A stretch of 64,000 bases of DNA. Source: Deltaproteobacteria bacterium. GTDB lineage: Bacteria; Desulfobacterota; Syntrophobacteria; Syntrophobacterales; Syntrophobacteraceae. The stretch spans positions 1 through 64,000 of the forward strand of contig JAAYVE010000045.1 in assembly GCA_012517315.1 (NCBI GenBank), in the 5' to 3' direction. Shown piece by piece: positions 1 through 8,820 of this stretch (its first letter is position 1; the number at the start of each line of letters is the position of its first letter). The position numbers and the translations under genes are program-made. The notes below the pieces were generated by a model that was not told the DNA's origin, made no database searches, and was given only the letters and a program-made list of their open reading frames with translations.

Positions 1-623
1 CCATTGCACTTACCCCCTGGATTATGACTGATAAAATCCAGGTTATCGTACAACGGCGGACACAAACTGTCCAGTGCGCTCTGCGGCCCAAATCCCGAGC
101 ACTACAATCGGACCTTAGAGGCCATTTTTGGACACCCTAGCTCTGGCGACGCTCTGCTCAACCGCCGCTATTTGCATGGATGTAAATATCAACACCTGCC
201 GCGGAAGAATCGCTCAATTTAGGCATCAATCCTTGTTTCAAAACCGAGAAGATCCTTCAGCCATCCGCCGCCTGACGGCGCGTCCAGAATGGTGGCAGGG
301 CGCAGTTGATTAAGGAGAGATGCGACCACAGGTTGATAGGGTTTCAACAGACTTTCCTTCCTACGACTAGTCACGTGGTTAAGACGCCCAACATAATATT
401 ATCCAACAGATTCAGTTACAAACGGTCATATGCCAATAGAAAAAGCAACATACAATCCCAGGAGGGACGGTCTTTTTTGCCGGCGGCGTGTTGGATATGA
501 CAAACTTGGCACGTTCCAACCACAATGAAACAGTAGCGAAGGATATCGGCGATATCCAACAATCCGATTGTGAACAAAACCGACCATAATGTCAATGAAA
601 TTAGAAATATAGACCGTCTTGGT
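1..623. other. Non-coding or fully decayed stretch
   Basis: No reading frame here encodes a recognisable protein. The open frames are short, lack convincing ribosome binding sites and resemble nothing I know. The stretch lies on the 3' side of the tRNA-Thr gene, next to phage and transposase debris, so it is most simply read as decayed mobile DNA. That reading is an inference. Confidence 0.5.
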
Positions 624-1182
624 TCAAGGCTCAATCGTGAATATGGCGTTGCCGTTGAACCCCAAGCCGGCCCAGAAAAGACCGGTCAGTGGCGTTGGGT
701 CCAGCCTGCCTTCAGCCAGGTTGATACACACCGCACCAGGGCCGCCCCAATAGATTCCGTCATGGGCCAGCTAGATATGCCCGTAACCGCCTATCCCCTC
801 GAGGGTGAGCTCTGTCGCAGCAATGGGCTTTGAAAGGACGGCGCCGGCCTTCACATCATACGGGAATTCTTGTGCGATGCCCCATTTCTCCGGTTCGGTT
901 CCGGAAAGAAAGCAAGTTCTCCGTTCCGTAGCGATCCACACGCCGTCCACGACGGCTTTGAGCATGGTGATGGGTTCCTCGAAGGTGAACCTCCTGTTGG
1001 CCAGACTGCAGGCAGAACATGAAAACTCTTCACTGACACAAAGGTGCGGGCCTTCGCCGATCATCATGTACCCGCCGATGACTTCCAGATGCGTCCTCAG
1101 GCGCGGGTCGAAAAGCTCACGGAAGTTCTCGTGGCCCACGTATTCCCCCGGCACCCAGGAGCGGCTTGCACCATATTGATCT
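624..1182 (-). pseudogene. Remnant of a phage-type virion protein gene
   Basis: Read on the minus strand from about 1182, one frame gives a coherent protein with stretches such as GEYVGHENFRELFD, VVDGVWIATERRTCFLSG and PYDVKAGAVL. This style resembles the repeated blade-like segments of uncharacterised tailed-phage structural proteins (family memory, not a search). An in-frame TAG at 771-773 interrupts it. The same frame then continues coherently (DGIYWGGPGAVCINLAEGR) to a stop at 624-626. The 5' part is missing, because the frame abuts the 16-bp tandem repeat and a transposase fragment. It is therefore a truncated gene with a nonsense mutation. The identity as a virion protein is tentative. 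That it is a broken gene is much better supported. Confidence 0.45.
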
Positions 1183-1213
1183 TTAGACAGCTGCAAATTT
1201 AGACAGCTGCAAA
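1182..1213. repeat. 16-bp perfect tandem duplication at a junction
   Basis: The 16-mer TTTAGACAGCTGCAAA occurs twice in direct succession (1182-1197 and 1198-1213). It sits exactly where the phage-like remnant stops and the transposase remnant begins, so it probably marks a rearrangement or an insertion target duplication. Confidence 0.8.
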
Positions 1214-1380
1214 AAAATATACAGGTCCTGCTTGATGTCGGACCACTCGCGGATGCGCCCTGCCGTCTCGAGACGCCGGTAGAGCTCCTTTCGGAGGACC
1301 GGGGCCGGGAAGGAGCAGAACACGTGCCTCCGGACGAGGGCATCGCGGTGCGACGAGCAACCGATTCGACGGGAGAGCAT
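1183..1380 (-). pseudogene. Transposase C-terminal fragment (IS4/IS1634-like)
   Basis: A minus-strand frame contains RDALVRRHVFCSFPAPVLRKEL followed by RRLE, EWSDIKQDL. This matches, from memory, the C-terminal signature of IS4/IS1634-type DDE transposases (R-D-x-I-x-G-H-V-F-C-S-F-L-A-L-V-L-R-K-E-L, then a W-A-D-I-x-x-D-L segment). Only about 45 residues of that homology are present. The catalytic DDE part, the N-terminus and both inverted repeats are missing, and the frame runs into the 16-bp tandem repeat. It is a dead fragment of an insertion sequence and cannot encode an active transposase. Confidence 0.6.
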
Positions 1381-1494
1381 GAGAGGTGGAAAGCCAAGGC
1401 AGGCAACACGTGAGGGGAAATCTTATTCAGTTACGCAATTGGTTACGCAACAAGAAAGGGTTCGAGGCCGAAACCTGCATCCCTGTGATTTTCC

Positions 1495-1569
1495 TGGAGC
1501 CGGCGATGGGATTCGAACCCGCGGCCTGCTGATTACGAATCAGCTGCTCTACCCCTGAGCTACGCCGGC
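1495..1569 (-). tRNA. tRNA-Thr, anticodon CGU
   Basis: The minus strand folds into a complete cloverleaf. The 7-bp acceptor stem is GCCGGCG/CGCCGGC. The D-arm is GCTC..GAGC. The anticodon stem is GCTGA/TCAGC with loop TTCGTAA, giving anticodon CGT and decoding ACG as threonine. The T-loop is TTCGAAT, the discriminator is T, and a CCA end is encoded (1495-1497). The two outer pairs of the T-stem are imperfect, as I recall for other bacterial tRNA-Thr(CGU) genes. The 3' end points toward lower coordinates, where the phage and transposase debris lies, so it may have served as an integration site. Confidence 0.95.
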
Positions 1570-1772
1570 TCATGCTTGGAAAAGTTTGTACCAGAGAGGT
1601 CTGAAGAAATCAAGCCGGTTGTCGGAGGGGACATACACGGGGTGCAACGGGTTCTCCTTGCCGGAAACCGCCTCCTGCTCTTTGGTCTTCCGGCGCTCAT
1701 GCCTATTGGCGGCCCTTGGTCGGCCACTGCCCTGAAAAAGCGGTTTCCCTCCCTCGGGAGTGACGTCCTTGA

Positions 1773-2206
1773 ATGCTGGCAGCGGATCACCGGCTGCCGC
1801 TTCTTTTCCGGATCGCTCTATTGTGCGACGAATCGGAAGTCCTCCAGGAGGAAGGGGAGTATGGGGTGCATGGGGACCCCACGGAAGGGGCACTCATTGT
1901 GTCCGCCATGAAGGCCGGTCTGAAAACGGAGGAGGAAAAGGCGGCGTTCCCGCAAATCGTCATCGTTCCTCTTGAATCGAACCTGGGGAGAAAGGTGTTT
2001 TGAAATGACCGCCCAGGGCTCCCCGGTCCGGGATTTTCAACCGACTCATGGTGGAGCGCACCATCCTGGCGGTCCTGCTAATTTCTGCGGGCGTGATCTA
2101 TGAATTCGTCCATGAACTGAAGGCGGGGATGTCCCTGGAGAAGGCGAGGACCATATGGAACGTCTTGGCCCGGCAATCCCGCGCCAACGGTAAATCGCGG
2201 GCGCAG
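1773..2206 (+). pseudogene. Remnant of a cation-transporting P-type ATPase
   Basis: Two plus-strand pieces match one protein family. At 1773-2003 one frame gives ALLCDESEVL, then EYGVHGDPTEGALIVSAMKAG and FPQIVIVPLES, the nucleotide-binding domain signature of type II P-type ATPases (GDPTEGAL...IPF-S-R). At 2048-2206 another frame gives MVERTILAVLLI, then KAGMSLEKARTIWNVL, which resembles the C-terminal membrane region of the same family. The phosphorylation site, the hinge and most transmembrane helices are missing, and the two pieces are separated by a stop and a frame change. It is a deletion remnant between tRNA-Thr and sbcC, with no functional product expected. Confidence 0.6.
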
Positions 2207-5200
2207 CTAAGCGAAGATCGTGATCCGGCTCACACCCTTCCGGTGCTCCTCTACACGGATCTGGGTTGGAATCTCGTCGGCCAGCCGCTTCACATGGGAG
2301 ATGACGCCCACGGTCTTGCCGTTGGCTCGAAGAGACTTGAGGGTTGCGATGACCTTGTAGAGCGTCTCTTCGTCCAGAGTCCCGAACCCCTCGTCAAGGA
2401 AAAGGGATTGGATTTTCCGGTTTTTTCCGGCCATTTCCGATAGGCCCAGGGCCATACAAAGGCTCACCACGAAGAGTTCGCCTCCTGAGAGGCTTTTCAC
2501 GGAGCGCAGTACTCCACCCTGAAGGGAGTCTCGTACCACAAGGCCCAATCCGTTTTCATCCTGGGCGTGAAACTGGTAGCGTTGGCTGCTGAGCGTGCTG
2601 AGATAGCCGTTGGCGTATTGGATCAGCCGATCCAGCATGAGGCGTTCCAGCCTGCCGCGGATTTGAGGGGAATCTGCGGACCGGAGCATCTCTTCCTCCG
2701 CCACGGCCTCCCCCCAAACTTTTTCCTGCTGGGCGATGGCTTGAAGGAGTTCATCGTGGTCACGCTCCGCCCTATGGATGTGCTCCATGGTCTGTTCGAG
2801 TTCGAACCTCCTCTCCCGCAGCGTTTGAATGCGTTTGATCCAGTCGTCCACGCGGCGCCGAATGGACTCGAGCGAATCGGATGTTTTTTGTTCCCCACGG
2901 ACGGACTCCAGTTCTCTGTGGACGGTTTCTCCCCGGGAGCGAGCGGCGGCCAGTCTCTCCTCGGTTGCCTGCAGCTCCTCTCTGAGTTTTGGTTCCGCAT
3001 CCGCCAGAGAAAGCTCGTGCCTCATCTCTTCGACGGACGAAAAGCCCGCCCCCGCCCCCTCTTGCAGGGCCTCTTGTTCCGCCTCCATCATGGCGGAACG
3101 GAGCGACTGCAGGTGTTCGCCCAGTCCTTGGAGTTCCTGCCGGTCGTTCGTCAGTTGCTCTGAGACGGCCTTGAGCTTCCGGGTGAGGTCCTCCTGCTCC
3201 TTTTCCATTGCCCGAATTTCGGCTTCCATGACCTGAAGGTGTTCGTCGCGTTCCAGGCAATCCCCCGTTTGTTGCGCTTTGAGAGCGGCCGATTCCATCT
3301 CATTTTGAAGCGCCTGCTTCCGAGCCTCAAGGGTTTCCCGTTCGCTCAGCAGTTGATCGTGGCTCTGAATGCGCTGCAGGATTTGCTGAAGGAAAGCCTC
3401 CTCGGTTTCTGAAACGGGGGGGTGCTCCCTGAAAGGACGGAGGAGAAATTCCATTTCAGACAAGAGGGATGTCTCCGCAGACCGGAGTTTTTCAATGTCC
3501 CCGTCCAGTGCCTGGAGCGTCCTGTGCTCACCGTGGTGCCGTTCTTTCAGCTGTTCTTTTCTCTCCTCGTGCCGCGCGAGCGTGGATTCCCTTCGGACCA
3601 AGGAACGCTCTCCCCAAAAGGCCCGCCATCTCTGCCACCGAACGGAACGCAAGCGCTTCCCAATGTCCTTGAGGGCCGTCCTGTGTGTCTTCCGGGCGTG
3701 CTGCACACGTCCCATGTCCGGTTCGGGCCAGTCAAAGCCGGCGTCAGCGCATGCTCTCGCCCACTCTCCCGTGATCCTCTCCATTTCCGCCGACTGCTGT
3801 GTCAGTTCGGCTGCCTTGGTGATCTCTTCATCCAGCCTCTTGCTCAGCTTGTCCATGTTCTGTCTACGGGCTTCCACCGTCCGGTCCAGTTGGCTGAAGT
3901 CCGGCAGACCTTCTTCCCGGTAGGGGTGCTGGAGGGAGCCGCACAGGGGACAGGCCTGTCCCGGCTTGAGCGAGGCCCGCTCCGCATGAAGCTTTCGGAC
4001 CCTTTCGCGTAGGTCGATCGCTTCCGCGAATTCAATGAAGTATGCCTCCTCCTGGGCGAGTGACTCTTTGAGAGTCGCGATTTCCGATTGGGCTCTCGCC
4101 AGTTTCTCCTGCACCTCCTCAGGAGAACCGTATGCCTTGTGGCGGCGGGCGAGTCTTCCCAGTTCCCGGCAGACGGTGAGCTTCTTGCGGTGCTCACCCG
4201 CCGCCGCCTTCCAGTCTTCCCTCTTCCTGCCTTCCAAAAGTTCGGCGATGCGTTCCACTCGGTTCGTCTGTCGGGCATTCAGCCGCTTCAATTTTTCCCT
4301 GAACGATTGGACGGTGCGTTCTTGTTTTGCGAGATCGCGGGTGGCACGCTGCTCCGCCTTGAGAGATGCGGGTCTTTCCTGCAGCCTTTCCGCAAGCTGT
4401 TGCCTGACGGACTGGAGTTGCCGCAATCCGGCCTCGATCTCCTCCCTGCGTTCCTTGAGATGGACGTCGTTTGAACGGGCGGAAAGACGATTCTCAAGGG
4501 CTTCCCGGGCCTTTTCAAGATCCGCCATGTCCCGCGCCAGTTTGCTTTTCCGCTCATGGTGATGCTTTCGGACCGCTTCCGCCGCCCGTTCCCGGTTTGC
4601 CTGCAATTGGTTGAGCCCCTGCTTCATTTGGTCTTCACATGCCCGGGCTTCATCCTTCCCACGTTGGATCTTTTCTTCCAATTCCGCACAGCGCTTTTTC
4701 GTGGCCGACTCCTCGGCTTCGAGGGTCTCCAGGCGCTGGAGCGTCTCACGAAAGGGAATTGCGCGCTGGGCCTTCGTGGCGCTGAGGATCTGCCGGTTCA
4801 GTTCCTTGCAGCGCTTTTCCAAATCCGCCGACGTCGCCACGGCATGGTGTTCTTCGGCCTCAAGGCGCTCCATGGCTTCGAGCCACTCTTGCAGTTCCTG
4901 GAGTTCATGAAGAGAACGTTCCCCTTCGGTCATTTCCTCGTCCGTCAGCTCCAAATCCCTCTGTGTTTGTTCTTTTCTCCCGCGACTCGAAGCCTCATAG
5001 GCGGCGGCCGACTCCCTGAGACGTCCCAGTTTTTCTCCCTCGGCAGCAACCTTCGAACGGATGGACTGAGCGAGGTCCTCCATCATCTCCGGACCGACGA
5101 TCTTTTCCAGGATCTCCAGTCGTTCGCTTTCCACGGCATTCAGGAAGGTGGCGAAATCACCCTGTGCCAGAAGGATGGACCGGCAGAAACGTTTGAAGTC

Positions 5201-5608
5201 CAGGCCGGTCAATTCGGCCATTCGACTCCGCACGGGAATCACTCTTTCCTCCAAGGTCGTCTCGTCGCCGTTGAGGAGGAAAAGCCCCATGCTGGGGGGT
5301 TCCAACGCTCCGTTGCTGCGACGGGTGGACCATTGGCTCCGGTAGACCTTGTCGGCGATGGAAAAAGTGACTTCCGAGCAGGATTCGTCCGCCTGCCGGG
5401 GAACGATACCCTTTTCGGGGTTCTTCAGGCGGGGAGTCTCCCCGTAGAGGCCCAGTGTGATGGCATCGAGGATGGAAGACTTTCCCGACCCGTTGGCCCC
5501 GACGATAGCGAAAAGACCCGCGTCGGACAAAGGTGGGCGGTCGAAACGAATCTCCCATTCACCCAGCAGCGAGTTGATGTTTTTGAATTTGACCGCGAGA
5601 ATTTTCAT
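2207..5608 (-). CDS. sbcC: SMC-like exonuclease subunit SbcC
   Basis: The 1133-residue product is the ATPase subunit of the SbcCD (bacterial Rad50-Mre11) nuclease, which opens DNA hairpins and processes blocked ends. Residues 1-180 form the N-terminal ATPase half, with Walker A GANGSGKS at 37-44 and a Q-loop (LLAQGDFATFL). Two long coiled-coil arms flank a zinc hook CPLC at residues 553-556. The C-terminal half carries the ABC signature VKSLSGGELF and Walker B SLFLDEGFG (Asp1072, Glu1073). Length and domain order are normal. The nuclease partner gene sbcD is not next to it: upstream lies rplM on the other strand and downstream only decayed DNA. The frame is intact across a gene prone to decay, so it is probably functional with SbcD encoded elsewhere. 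Confidence 0.95.
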   Translation of the reverse strand: MKILAVKFKNINSLLGEWEIRFDRPPLSDAGLFAIVGANGSGKSSILDAITLGLYGETPRLKNPEKGIVPRQADESCSEVTFSIADKVYRSQWSTRRSNGALEPPSMGLFLLNGDETTLEERVIPVRSRMAELTGLDFKRFCRSILLAQGDFATFLNAVESERLEILEKIVGPEMMEDLAQSIRSKVAAEGEKLGRLRESAAAYEASSRGRKEQTQRDLELTDEEMTEGERSLHELQELQEWLEAMERLEAEEHHAVATSADLEKRCKELNRQILSATKAQRAIPFRETLQRLETLEAEESATKKRCAELEEKIQRGKDEARACEDQMKQGLNQLQANRERAAEAVRKHHHERKSKLARDMADLEKAREALENRLSARSNDVHLKERREEIEAGLRQLQSVRQQLAERLQERPASLKAEQRATRDLAKQERTVQSFREKLKRLNARQTNRVERIAELLEGRKREDWKAAAGEHRKKLTVCRELGRLARRHKAYGSPEEVQEKLARAQSEIATLKESLAQEEAYFIEFAEAIDLRERVRKLHAERASLKPGQACPLCGSLQHPYREEGLPDFSQLDRTVEARRQNMDKLSKRLDEEITKAAELTQQSAEMERITGEWARACADAGFDWPEPDMGRVQHARKTHRTALKDIGKRLRSVRWQRWRAFWGERSLVRRESTLARHEERKEQLKERHHGEHRTLQALDGDIEKLRSAETSLLSEMEFLLRPFREHPPVSETEEAFLQQILQRIQSHDQLLSERETLEARKQALQNEMESAALKAQQTGDCLERDEHLQVMEAEIRAMEKEQEDLTRKLKAVSEQLTNDRQELQGLGEHLQSLRSAMMEAEQEALQEGAGAGFSSVEEMRHELSLADAEPKLREELQATEERLAAARSRGETVHRELESVRGEQKTSDSLESIRRRVDDWIKRIQTLRERRFELEQTMEHIHRAERDHDELLQAIAQQEKVWGEAVAEEEMLRSADSPQIRGRLERLMLDRLIQYANGYLSTLSSQRYQFHAQDENGLGLVVRDSLQGGVLRSVKSLSGGELFVVSLCMALGLSEMAGKNRKIQSLFLDEGFGTLDEETLYKVIATLKSLRANGKTVGVISHVKRLADEIPTQIRVEEHRKGVSRITIFA

Positions 5609-5867
5609 GGCATTTTCTCAGGGAAAGCATGTCAATGGAAATGGGCGTCGGGCAGCCTGTTTACAGGGGTGCACGTGGTGGTGCCGGAAGGGATTTTGAG
5701 GGAATCTTCCGCCGTTTCATCCGTGCCGCATCACGATACGGAAATGGGGGAAGCGAGTCAAGCAGTCTCTAGGGGAAAGGGGCATGACCACATTTCGTGG
5801 ATATCCCTCTGAATATCCCCCGTTGCCGGCGGCAGATCAAAAGTTCCGCCAGACCCTTGAAACCTCC

Positions 5868-5896
5868 TTGACACGGGAGCGCTCATCCTTTATAGA
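5868..5896 (+). promoter_or_regulatory. Sigma70-type promoter of rplM-rpsI
   Basis: TTGACA (5868-5873), a 17-bp spacer and TATAGA (5891-5896) form a near-consensus housekeeping promoter. It starts a leader of about 40 nt ahead of rplM. The rest of the 333-bp gap between sbcC and rplM (5609-5941) shows no gene and no further element that I can name. Confidence 0.85.
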
Positions 5897-5941
5897 TCTA
5901 CGCTTCGAGTCTGTCGAATTCACAGAAGTGGAGAACAGTCA

Positions 5942-6370
5942 ATGAAAACCATCAGTGCCAAGTTCGAACCTGACCGGCGCAAGTGGGTTCTGGTGGATGC
6001 CGAGGAGAAAGTTCTCGGGCGCCTGGCCAGCCAGATCGCCATGCGACTGAGGGGGAAGCACCTCCCCGAATTCACTCCCCACGTGGACACAGGTGACTTC
6101 GTCGTGGTCATCAATGCAGAAAAGGTCCGGCTGACCGGGAACAAGGCGGACCAAAAGATTTATTATCGGCACACGGGCTACATGGGAGGCATCCGTAGCA
6201 CCACCGCACGAAAGCTGAGGCAGGAGCACCCTGAACGGATCATTCGATTTGCCGTGGCCGGTATGCTCCCTAAGAACCGGCTTGGCCGCAACCTTTTGAA
6301 AAAGTTAAAGATTTATCGTGGTGGCGAGCATCCACACGAGGCTCAGCAGCCTGTGCGCATCGTGTTATAA
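5942..6370 (+). CDS. rplM: 50S ribosomal protein L13
   Basis: The 142-residue protein matches L13 along its whole length, with [16 protein letters not shown] near the N-terminus and the family hallmark HTGYMGGIR in the middle. The length is typical. L13 binds 23S rRNA early in large-subunit assembly. A GGAG motif precedes the ATG, and a strong promoter lies about 45 bp upstream. rpsI follows after 30 bp, the standard rplM-rpsI pair found across bacteria, so the two are presumably cotranscribed. Confidence 0.98.
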   Translation: MKTISAKFEPDRRKWVLVDAEEKVLGRLASQIAMRLRGKHLPEFTPHVDTGDFVVVINAEKVRLTGNKADQKIYYRHTGYMGGIRSTTARKLRQEHPERIIRFAVAGMLPKNRLGRNLLKKLKIYRGGEHPHEAQQPVRIVL

Positions 6371-6400
6371 GACTCCAGGCGTAATGAGGAGACGATCTTG

Positions 6401-6793
6401 ATGGCAGAACAGCGATTCTATGCAACCGGGAAACGGAAGACCGCTGTGGCGCGCGTTTGGTTGAAGCCCGGCAACGGGACCGTGGTGATCAACAAAAGGC
6501 CCATCGATGAGTACATCGACCGGGAAACGAGTAAGATGATCATATTTCAGCCATTGACCCTCACGGGGACCTTTGGGAAGCTCGACATCTCGGTGAATGT
6601 CCACGGGGGAGGCGGCTCCGGACAGGCTGGCGCCATCCGTCACGGGATTTCCAAGGCCCTTCTGGAATACAACCCCGAGTTTCGGGAGGTGCTCAAAAGG
6701 GCCGGCTTTCTCACCCGGGATTCCCGCGTGAAGGAAAGAAAGAAGTACGGGCTTCGCAGCGCACGTGCGCGCTTCCAGTATTCCAAACGCTAG
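6401..6793 (+). CDS. rpsI: 30S ribosomal protein S9
   Basis: The 130-residue protein begins [20 protein letters not shown] and ends with the basic tail [12 protein letters not shown], both diagnostic of S9. Its C-terminal tail reaches the P-site tRNA in the 30S subunit. I place the start at the ATG at 6401, 10 bases after the GAGGA motif. An in-frame TTG directly before it (6398) is less likely. It forms an operon with rplM and is followed by a hairpin terminator before argC. Confidence 0.97.
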   Translation: MAEQRFYATGKRKTAVARVWLKPGNGTVVINKRPIDEYIDRETSKMIIFQPLTLTGTFGKLDISVNVHGGGGSGQAGAIRHGISKALLEYNPEFREVLKRAGFLTRDSRVKERKKYGLRSARARFQYSKR

Positions 6794-6938
6794 AGCCTGG
6801 CTCGTCTCTGGTTGAGGGTGGTCTGTGGCGGGTGACCAGAGCCGATGCCTGTCGGCGCAACCCCCGACCATTCCGAGGCGGGTGCCGGATACGCTCATCG
6901 ATACTTCCATCGGAAAATGTGATCGCATCATCAGATAC

Positions 6939-6975
6939 GGGGCGTTGCGCACCAGGCGCAATGCCCCGAGTTTTA
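6939..6975 (+). terminator. Hairpin terminator after rpsI
   Basis: GGGGCGTTGCGC (6939-6950) pairs with GCGCAATGCCCC (6956-6967) over 12 bp with one G-U, closing a 5-base loop, followed by GAGTTTTA. The T-run is short, so termination may be partial. It lies only about 20 bp before argC and could also act as an attenuator-like boundary. Confidence 0.65.
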
Positions 6976-6994
6976 TTGGGGGAGGGTCAGGAAG

Positions 6995-8029
6995 ATGCTG
7001 CGGGTGGCCATAGCCGGTGCCTCGGGGTATACGGGGTTTGAGTTGATTCGGATACTTTGTTGTCATCCGAAAGTTCGGTTGACCATGATCACCTCCCGGC
7101 AGCAGGCAGGACAAAAATTGGCCGATTTCTATCCTGCGTTCCGGAATCACCTGGATCTCAGGTTTGAGGAAGCGGACCCCGATGAACTGGCCCGGAATGC
7201 GGATCTTGTTTTTACTGCCCTTCCGCACCAGGCGGCCATGAATCTGGTCCCCTCATTGTTGGATCGGCAACTCAAGGTGGTGGACCTCAGCGCGGACTAC
7301 CGGTTCCGCAGTCCGGAAGTGTACGCCCGCTGGTACGAGCCCCACAGGACGCCGGAACTGCTTGCCGAGGCCGTCTACGGTCTTCCGGAACTTTACAGGG
7401 ATGCCATCCGGTCCGCCCGCCTGGTTGGGAACCCAGGGTGCTATCCCACGAGTGTGATCCTCGCTGCGGGGCCCCTTCTGCGCCATCGCCTTGTGGATCC
7501 CGCAAGCCTGGTTGCGGATTCCAAGTCAGGCGCCAGCGGGGCTGGGCGGGGGGTTTCCCTGGGCTTGCACTTTTGCGAAGTGAACGAAGGGTTCAGGGCG
7601 TACAAGGTCGCAGAGCATCGGCACACGCCGGAGATCGAACAGGAGTTGAGTTTGCTCGCCGGCGAACCTCTCAGGATATCCTTCACGCCGCACCTTCTGC
7701 CCATGAGTCGTGGGATTCTGACCACGGTATACGCAGGCCTGCGCCAGGGAGTTGTGGCGTCCCAGGTGGACGGCGCTTTCCGGGACTTCTACCGGGAAGC
7801 TCCCTTCGTGCGCCTCTGCGGGAGCGACTTTCCCAGCACCCTGCAGGTGAGGGGAAGCAATTACTGCGATATTGCCTGGAAGGTGGATGAACGAGTGGGG
7901 CGTGTGATCGTCGTTTCCGTCATCGACAATCTCACTCGAGGCGCATCGGGTCAGGCCGTGTGCAATATGAATCTCATGGCCGGGTTTCCGGAAGGAATGG
8001 GGATCGACGCTCCCCCCTGGCAACCGTGA
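6995..8029 (+). CDS. argC: N-acetyl-gamma-glutamyl-phosphate reductase
   Basis: The 344-residue enzyme reduces N-acetylglutamyl phosphate to the semialdehyde with NADPH, the third step of arginine synthesis. The N-terminal Rossmann motif GASGYTGFELIRIL sits at residues 8-21. The catalytic cysteine is Cys149 in GNPGCYPT, and the SGASGAGRG loop and the C-terminal HTPEIEQEL segment are conserved. Length is usual for type 1 ArgC. No other arg genes lie nearby. The stop codon overlaps the start of truA (TGATG), so the two are likely translationally coupled. Confidence 0.97.
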   Translation: MLRVAIAGASGYTGFELIRILCCHPKVRLTMITSRQQAGQKLADFYPAFRNHLDLRFEEADPDELARNADLVFTALPHQAAMNLVPSLLDRQLKVVDLSADYRFRSPEVYARWYEPHRTPELLAEAVYGLPELYRDAIRSARLVGNPGCYPTSVILAAGPLLRHRLVDPASLVADSKSGASGAGRGVSLGLHFCEVNEGFRAYKVAEHRHTPEIEQELSLLAGEPLRISFTPHLLPMSRGILTTVYAGLRQGVVASQVDGAFRDFYREAPFVRLCGSDFPSTLQVRGSNYCDIAWKVDERVGRVIVVSVIDNLTRGASGQAVCNMNLMAGFPEGMGIDAPPWQP

Positions 8030-8802
8030 TGGACCCTCGGACCAAGCGCAATTTCAAGCTCGTGCTGGAGTATGACGGATCCGGTTACCACGGTTGGCAA
8101 AGGCAGCGCGGAGTGCTGACGGTCCAGGAAGTGGTGGAATCGCGTTTGGAAATCATGCTGGGAGCACCCGTCAGTGTCCGGGCATCGGGGAGAACCGACG
8201 CCGGGGTCCATGCCCTTGGACAGGTGGTGAATTTCTATGGAAAAACCCGCCTCACCCCTGAGGAAATCCAGCGGGGTCTCAACAGCCTGCTGCCGGAGGA
8301 CGTGGTGGTGCTCCACGCCTCCGAAGTGCCCCATTCCTTTCACGCCAGGTTTTCGGCCCGAAGCAAGACCTATGCGTATCATGTCCTCAACAGGATGTTG
8401 CCCTCAGCCATTGAGCGCAGATATGCCTGGCACGTCATGCGGCCCCTGGCGAGAGACCCCATGGCGGCCTGCATGAGTCTGATCCGGGGAACCTTCGACT
8501 TCACCTCCTTCATGGGTTCGGGGTCTCCCGTGAAATCGTCGCAACGACACATCATGGACACCAGACTCGAGACCCCAGACGCGGAACACCTCGTCTTCGT
8601 CTTTCGCGCCGACGGCTTTCTGCGGCACATGGTGAGAAACTTGGTGGGAACCATCGTAGAGGTGGGGAAGGGCAAGGGATCACCGGAGGACTTCCTTCAG
8701 ATCCTTCGGGGCAAAGACCGGAAGTTGGCCGGCATGACCGCCCCGGCCCACGGGCTTTTCCTGGTCTCCGTCGACTATGGCGTGGAGGACCGTTTCTCCT
8801 GA
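8029..8802 (+). CDS. truA: tRNA pseudouridine synthase A
   Basis: The 257-residue protein converts uridines 38-40 of tRNA anticodon arms to pseudouridine. The family signature RASGRTDAGVHA contains the catalytic Asp57. N-terminal LEYDGSGYHGWQRQ and C-terminal FLRHMVRNLVGT are also typical. An open frame extends 69 bases upstream inside argC, but the ATG at 8029 overlaps the argC stop and yields the normal family length, so I chose it. An aminotransferase gene follows after 18 bp. Confidence 0.96.
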   Translation: MDPRTKRNFKLVLEYDGSGYHGWQRQRGVLTVQEVVESRLEIMLGAPVSVRASGRTDAGVHALGQVVNFYGKTRLTPEEIQRGLNSLLPEDVVVLHASEVPHSFHARFSARSKTYAYHVLNRMLPSAIERRYAWHVMRPLARDPMAACMSLIRGTFDFTSFMGSGSPVKSSQRHIMDTRLETPDAEHLVFVFRADGFLRHMVRNLVGTIVEVGKGKGSPEDFLQILRGKDRKLAGMTAPAHGLFLVSVDYGVEDRFS

Positions 8803-8820
8803 TCAGTGAAGGGGTGGGAT

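Noticed and set aside
771-773. TAG inside the phage-type gene considered as a recoded codon
   Set aside because: The gene is also truncated at its other end and surrounded by debris, and TAG is not a selenocysteine codon, so decay is the simpler reading.
4556-5812. Long plus-strand open frame of 418 codons across sbcC
   Set aside because: It lies antisense to the SbcC coding sequence, which has intact ATPase motifs and a zinc hook. The antisense protein shows no known motif, and its codon pattern is a mirror of sbcC.
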